Positions 60,858 through 64,000 of a stretch of 64,000 nt of DNA are shown here, piece by piece (position 1 is the first letter of the stretch; every line of letters starts with the position of its first letter). Source of the stretch: Malania oleifera (lineage: Eukaryota; Streptophyta; Magnoliopsida; Santalales; Ximeniaceae); contig NC_080422.1 of NCBI RefSeq assembly GCF_029873635.1, positions 57,633,889 to 57,697,888 on the forward strand. Direction: 5' to 3'. Position numbers and translations under genes: made by a program. The notes under the pieces are model-generated. The model saw only the letters and a program-made list of their open reading frames with translations, was not told the DNA's origin and made no database searches.

Positions 60858-61179
60858 TGATGGATGGAGAGGAACACTCAGTCACTGGTTGTGATTGAAA
60901 CTCAGTAAGAAACAGTTGGAGGATAAACATTATCAATTTATTTCAAAACTGAATTATAGAGGAATCAAAACACTTGCTTACTGGCTATTACTCTCTCTAC
61001 ACACCATACTACATTGTGCACACACACACACACACACACCCCTATTTATAGCAGATACAAAAACACAATAATCAACAAATGCTGCTAGTAGATGAGGTTG
61101 GTGACCGAAGAAGCGGCTGGTTGGCAGTCATCGTCAACCATTGCTGCCACCGTCCACCATCAAGTTTACTATTTCAACA

Positions 61180-62301
61180 GTCCCCGGGGTTCAATTGGCC
61201 AAGCATCCAACTGATGCACGGAAACCGTGTCCCCATCTGAACTTTGGCCTGATGAGGGAGACTCTGAACGCTGATCTGTAGGTTTGGTGCCGCATTAGGG
61301 AGTCCGAAAGGCTCGTTGGTGGCTAGAGAGATTTCATTTAATGGGTTATGAAGGAAAACATTACTAAATTTGAATTTTATACTAAATTATTGGATTTTTT
61401 TTTTAATTTCTATTTGAGCAAATTTTATTTTTTAATAGTATTTGATGTAGTGATAAACTATAAGGAAAACTAATTTATTTCTTATTTTATTGTACATGTT
61501 GTCTCTTTTCTTTCACACAATCATTGATCCAAATAAGGCCAAATAAAAAGAAAACAAAAAAAAACTTTAATACTTTTAATTTATATCAATAAGCACAATG
61601 AGTCTTTAATAGACATTTCACAAAATTAAGCATTAAGCTCTAAATATAAAATATAGTTCCAAATTAGTGAACCGAGTTCTAAGTATAGTATTAAGCCAAA
61701 AAAAAAAAAAAAGAAATAAAAATAATTTATTTTTATTATTGCATAATTTTGTCTCTTAAATATAAAACAAAGTTGGAATCTTCTAAAAAAAACAAAACTA
61801 CTATTTAATAATAAATAGTATTCATGAAAATAACAAGAGCCATTAATTAATAATAAACACATTCTCAATTTTGCCTTTCAAGTGAGATAATAAATTTTCT
61901 TTTCTTTTCTTTTCATAACTATAGCAATATCTTTCCTTGTTAGGAGGACTAAGAAAGGAGTTAACAACTTGCTCGCATAAACCACATACACAACCAATCC
62001 TTTAGGCGTATAGGCCCATAGTTATTGGGTTTTCATCACCTTCCCTAAACCCCCAAAGAACCTCAACAACCATAGTTCTTGGGCCATCTTCATCAGAACT
62101 CCAAAAAAAAAAAGTTTCATCTCACTGGAAAAAAAAAAAAAAAAAACTTCATCTTTCAACTCATCGAAGAAGGTATCAACTTCGTTGAAACTCTAACAAA
62201 CTCACAGCGACTACACATAGAGAGGCAACACAACTATGGAGACTCTTGAACAAAGAGAAGGGAAGAGAAGAGAATAGAAGAGAAGGTTCTATTAAGGATT
62301 T
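61180..62301. other. Intergenic sequence upstream of the MYB region
   Basis: A GC-richer stretch at 61185-61320 could be part of an old exon on the minus strand (GQSSDGDTVSVHQLDAWPIE), but it is too short to name. The rest is AT-rich with poly-A runs (61695-61711, 62128-62146). No transposon end is recognised before 62302. Confidence 0.35.
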
Positions 62302-63782
62302 TGATGTATTTGGTGTAATCTCAAGAGGGGGTTGAATTAGATATTCTAAAAATTTTTAGGTTAAATTAAAATCCACAACTAGTATATCACAACCTAGGGA
62401 CTTTCTGTTGACTCTATGAGTAATATTTCATTTTGATAATGACGAATCACTTTGTATCTTACCTGTGTAATGAGCATTTGAACAAGATCATTCTTAGCTC
62501 GAACGGATAGTAAGATTATGATGGAAGCCATGATGGACATTGAAGCTCATATACTTGGCATTTGAAGAGCAAAAGGGAATGAAGACCGACATTTTCAATT
62601 GTAGACTGCATTATATTCCTTGGGTCTGTAATAATCTTATGGTTTGTAATAAATGCATCACATGCATGGTAAGGATTGAATGCTTAAACCCAAAAGAACA
62701 TTGACTGACCATTAGGTTCCAAAACCCTTAAATCAAAATGCTATATCTTATACACAAAGGGTTGATAAGTTTTTGGAACAAAAACAGGACCAAAATCATG
62801 TTTTTATTTAGCCTCGGTCGACCAAACCTTTAGTGTTCAAATACCCTCAGTTGACTGAACTTTTAAATATTTAAGTTTTTATTGATCAGCCGATCGATCC
62901 TCCTGTACACATAAATGCTCAGCTGCCCGACTTCATCCCTGGCCTTGCTCTTAAGCCTCAGCTGACCGACCTCTGAGCTTTAAAATTGGCTCGGTAAACT
63001 CGCCTTGCATCTCGGCTAACTGACCATTTCCCTCAAGTGATCGAACCTACGAAGGTTCGACAAATCTTCTCGGTCAGCTGACCAATACTATCCTTGGTTG
63101 ATCGAATCTCACTTTAAAATTCAAATTTCATGTGAGAGGATAGCAAACTAGCCCAAGCAATGGGTGACCAAACCTCTCGGGTTCTCAATTTTTTACCGTG
63201 ATAATCAAGGTCGGTCGACCATGGTCATTTTGAACTAAAAGTGCCAGTCAGTTGACCTTTTAAAATTGGCCAAAAAAAGTGGCCGATCAGCTGAGGCACT
63301 CACTGCATAAAGAACTCGGTTAGCTGAGGTCGGTCGACCGAGGCATTTAGAGCTTGTAATGGTCCGTCGATCGGGTATGGTTGAAATTACCGTTTAAGCC
63401 TTGTTTTGTTTTCGAAAACATGTCTTCACCTTTGTATGAATTTAATTTTGACTATGAAAGGTTTTTCATGAAGGTATAGGGTCCCTAAGGTCACTCTATG
63501 GTCGATCTTGAATTTATCAATCATATCATGCATTATTATAAACCAAATAAGAAACTAAATATAATACAATATAAAAAAAAATGTCTTCCTCTTCTTATTT
63601 TGCTCTTCTGATTCACCATGGAATACCCGGAGTTATGTGAGGTTTATGTTCTATCTTGACTTCCATTTCCCTTATATCTTATGTCTGTGCCGACGTGTAA
63701 ACCTATTCATACACTAAATGCACACATAAGATAATTGTACTTTGTCAGCATCAAAACAGAGATCAAACTCAAAAAGTCAACA
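62302..63782 (-). mobile_element. Chimeric Sirevirus-like 3' LTR
   Basis: The left end (TGATGTATTTGGTG..., then aagagggggttgaattag) and the right end (...AAAAAGTCAACA) are those of a minus-oriented LTR like 3880-5684. At 62407 a plus-oriented LTR start (tgttgactctatgagtaat... cattttgataatgacgaatc) appears. The middle holds a GTCGAC-type cluster (62810-63380). The LTR therefore looks like two 5' LTR halves joined in opposite orientation. Confidence 0.65.
62810..63380. repeat. GTCGAC-core motif cluster in chimeric LTR
   Basis: About 17 degenerate copies of a 'cggtcgaccga' or 'cagctgacc' type motif, spaced 20-40 bp. It is longer than the cluster in the solo LTR at 5030-5460, consistent with two clusters joined. 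Confidence 0.7.
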
Positions 63783-64000
63783 ATCTCCCCCTTTTTGATG
63801 ATGAAAAACACATAGGAGCAAAATGGGTTCAGCCTGAAAAGACCCCTCCTAAGAATATGCATATCATAAAAATAAACAATATAGTTTAGGTATATTTAGG
63901 AACGAAGACATAAGAAAAAAAACTTAACATGCATTTAGTCTTGGCATTTAAGGCATAGATACATGATAATTGTTGCTTATATATTTTCCCATTTTAAAAA
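63783..64000 (-). mobile_element. Start of Sirevirus interior (runs off the window)
   Basis: The sequence atctccccctttttgatgatg directly after the LTR is, on the minus strand, a polypurine tract aaaaagggggagat. The element's pol and gag therefore lie to the right, outside the window. No coding sequence is seen in the visible 218 bp. Confidence 0.75.

Larger units (their letters stand above)
48904..61179 (-). mobile_element. Tork/TNT1-like Copia element (minus), split by CACTA
   Basis: The LTRs are 48904-49215 (3', 312 bp) and 60858-61179 (5', 322 bp), ends TGATGGATGG and TTTCAACA, differing mainly in a CA microsatellite. The TSD is gtcct (48899-48903) against gtccc (61180-61184). The polypurine tract (minus strand tttaaggaggga) abuts the 3' LTR. 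A diverged tRNA-Met primer site (minus strand gttgtatcaaagtg) abuts the 5' LTR. Without the 6.87 kb CACTA insert the element is about 5.4 kb. Confidence 0.9.

Overview
The window is nuclear DNA of a flowering plant, probably a eudicot. The base composition is AT-rich, one host gene has typical plant introns, and most of the rest is nested Ty1/Copia and Ty3/Gypsy LTR retrotransposons plus one CACTA (En/Spm-type) DNA transposon. No tRNA, rRNA or CRISPR array was recognised. All retroelement reading frames carry stops or frameshifts. Species cannot be named from the sequence alone.

The only convincing host gene is an R2R3-MYB transcription factor on the minus strand (45055..48199; three exons, 345 codons). 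Its N-terminus and central region match subgroup 14 (MYB36/RAX type). It sits in a roughly 4.3 kb island between two Copia insertions: one starts about 430 bp past its stop codon, the other about 700 bp upstream of its ATG.

Layout. 1-6600: Sirevirus-like LTR pieces, including a 1.8 kb solo LTR with a perfect 5 bp target-site duplication (TSD) inserted in an older LTR. 6596-8487: Copia 5' LTR, primer-binding site, and decayed gag/protease (+). 9730-11855: plus-oriented Gypsy-like LTR. 11856-23565: Gypsy chromovirus-type element (-), whose right LTR carries a nested solo LTR (19187-21309). 24549-37084: Sirevirus-like Copia (+) with gag, broken pol, an extra ORF after pol, and 1.73/1.72 kb LTRs. 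Both the Gypsy and the Sirevirus lie inside one older minus-strand Copia: gag pieces at 23566-24548 and 37085-37220, 5' LTR at 37877-38082. 39803-44628: complete short-LTR Copia (-) with exact TSD. 45055-48350: the MYB gene. 48904-61179: Tork/TNT1-like Copia (-) split by a 6.9 kb CACTA element (50244-57110). 62302-64000: chimeric Sirevirus-like LTR and the start of an element that leaves the window.

Three observations stand out. The CACTA element has captured exons of a CDPK-related kinase (CRK) gene and carries about 1.5 kb of tandem hairpins at one end. Several unrelated LTR families each carry a private cluster of a short palindrome-like motif; three of the four have a TCGA core, and where a TATA box is visible the cluster lies upstream of it. 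The same motif cluster recurs in front of the Sirevirus post-pol ORF, suggesting an internal promoter.
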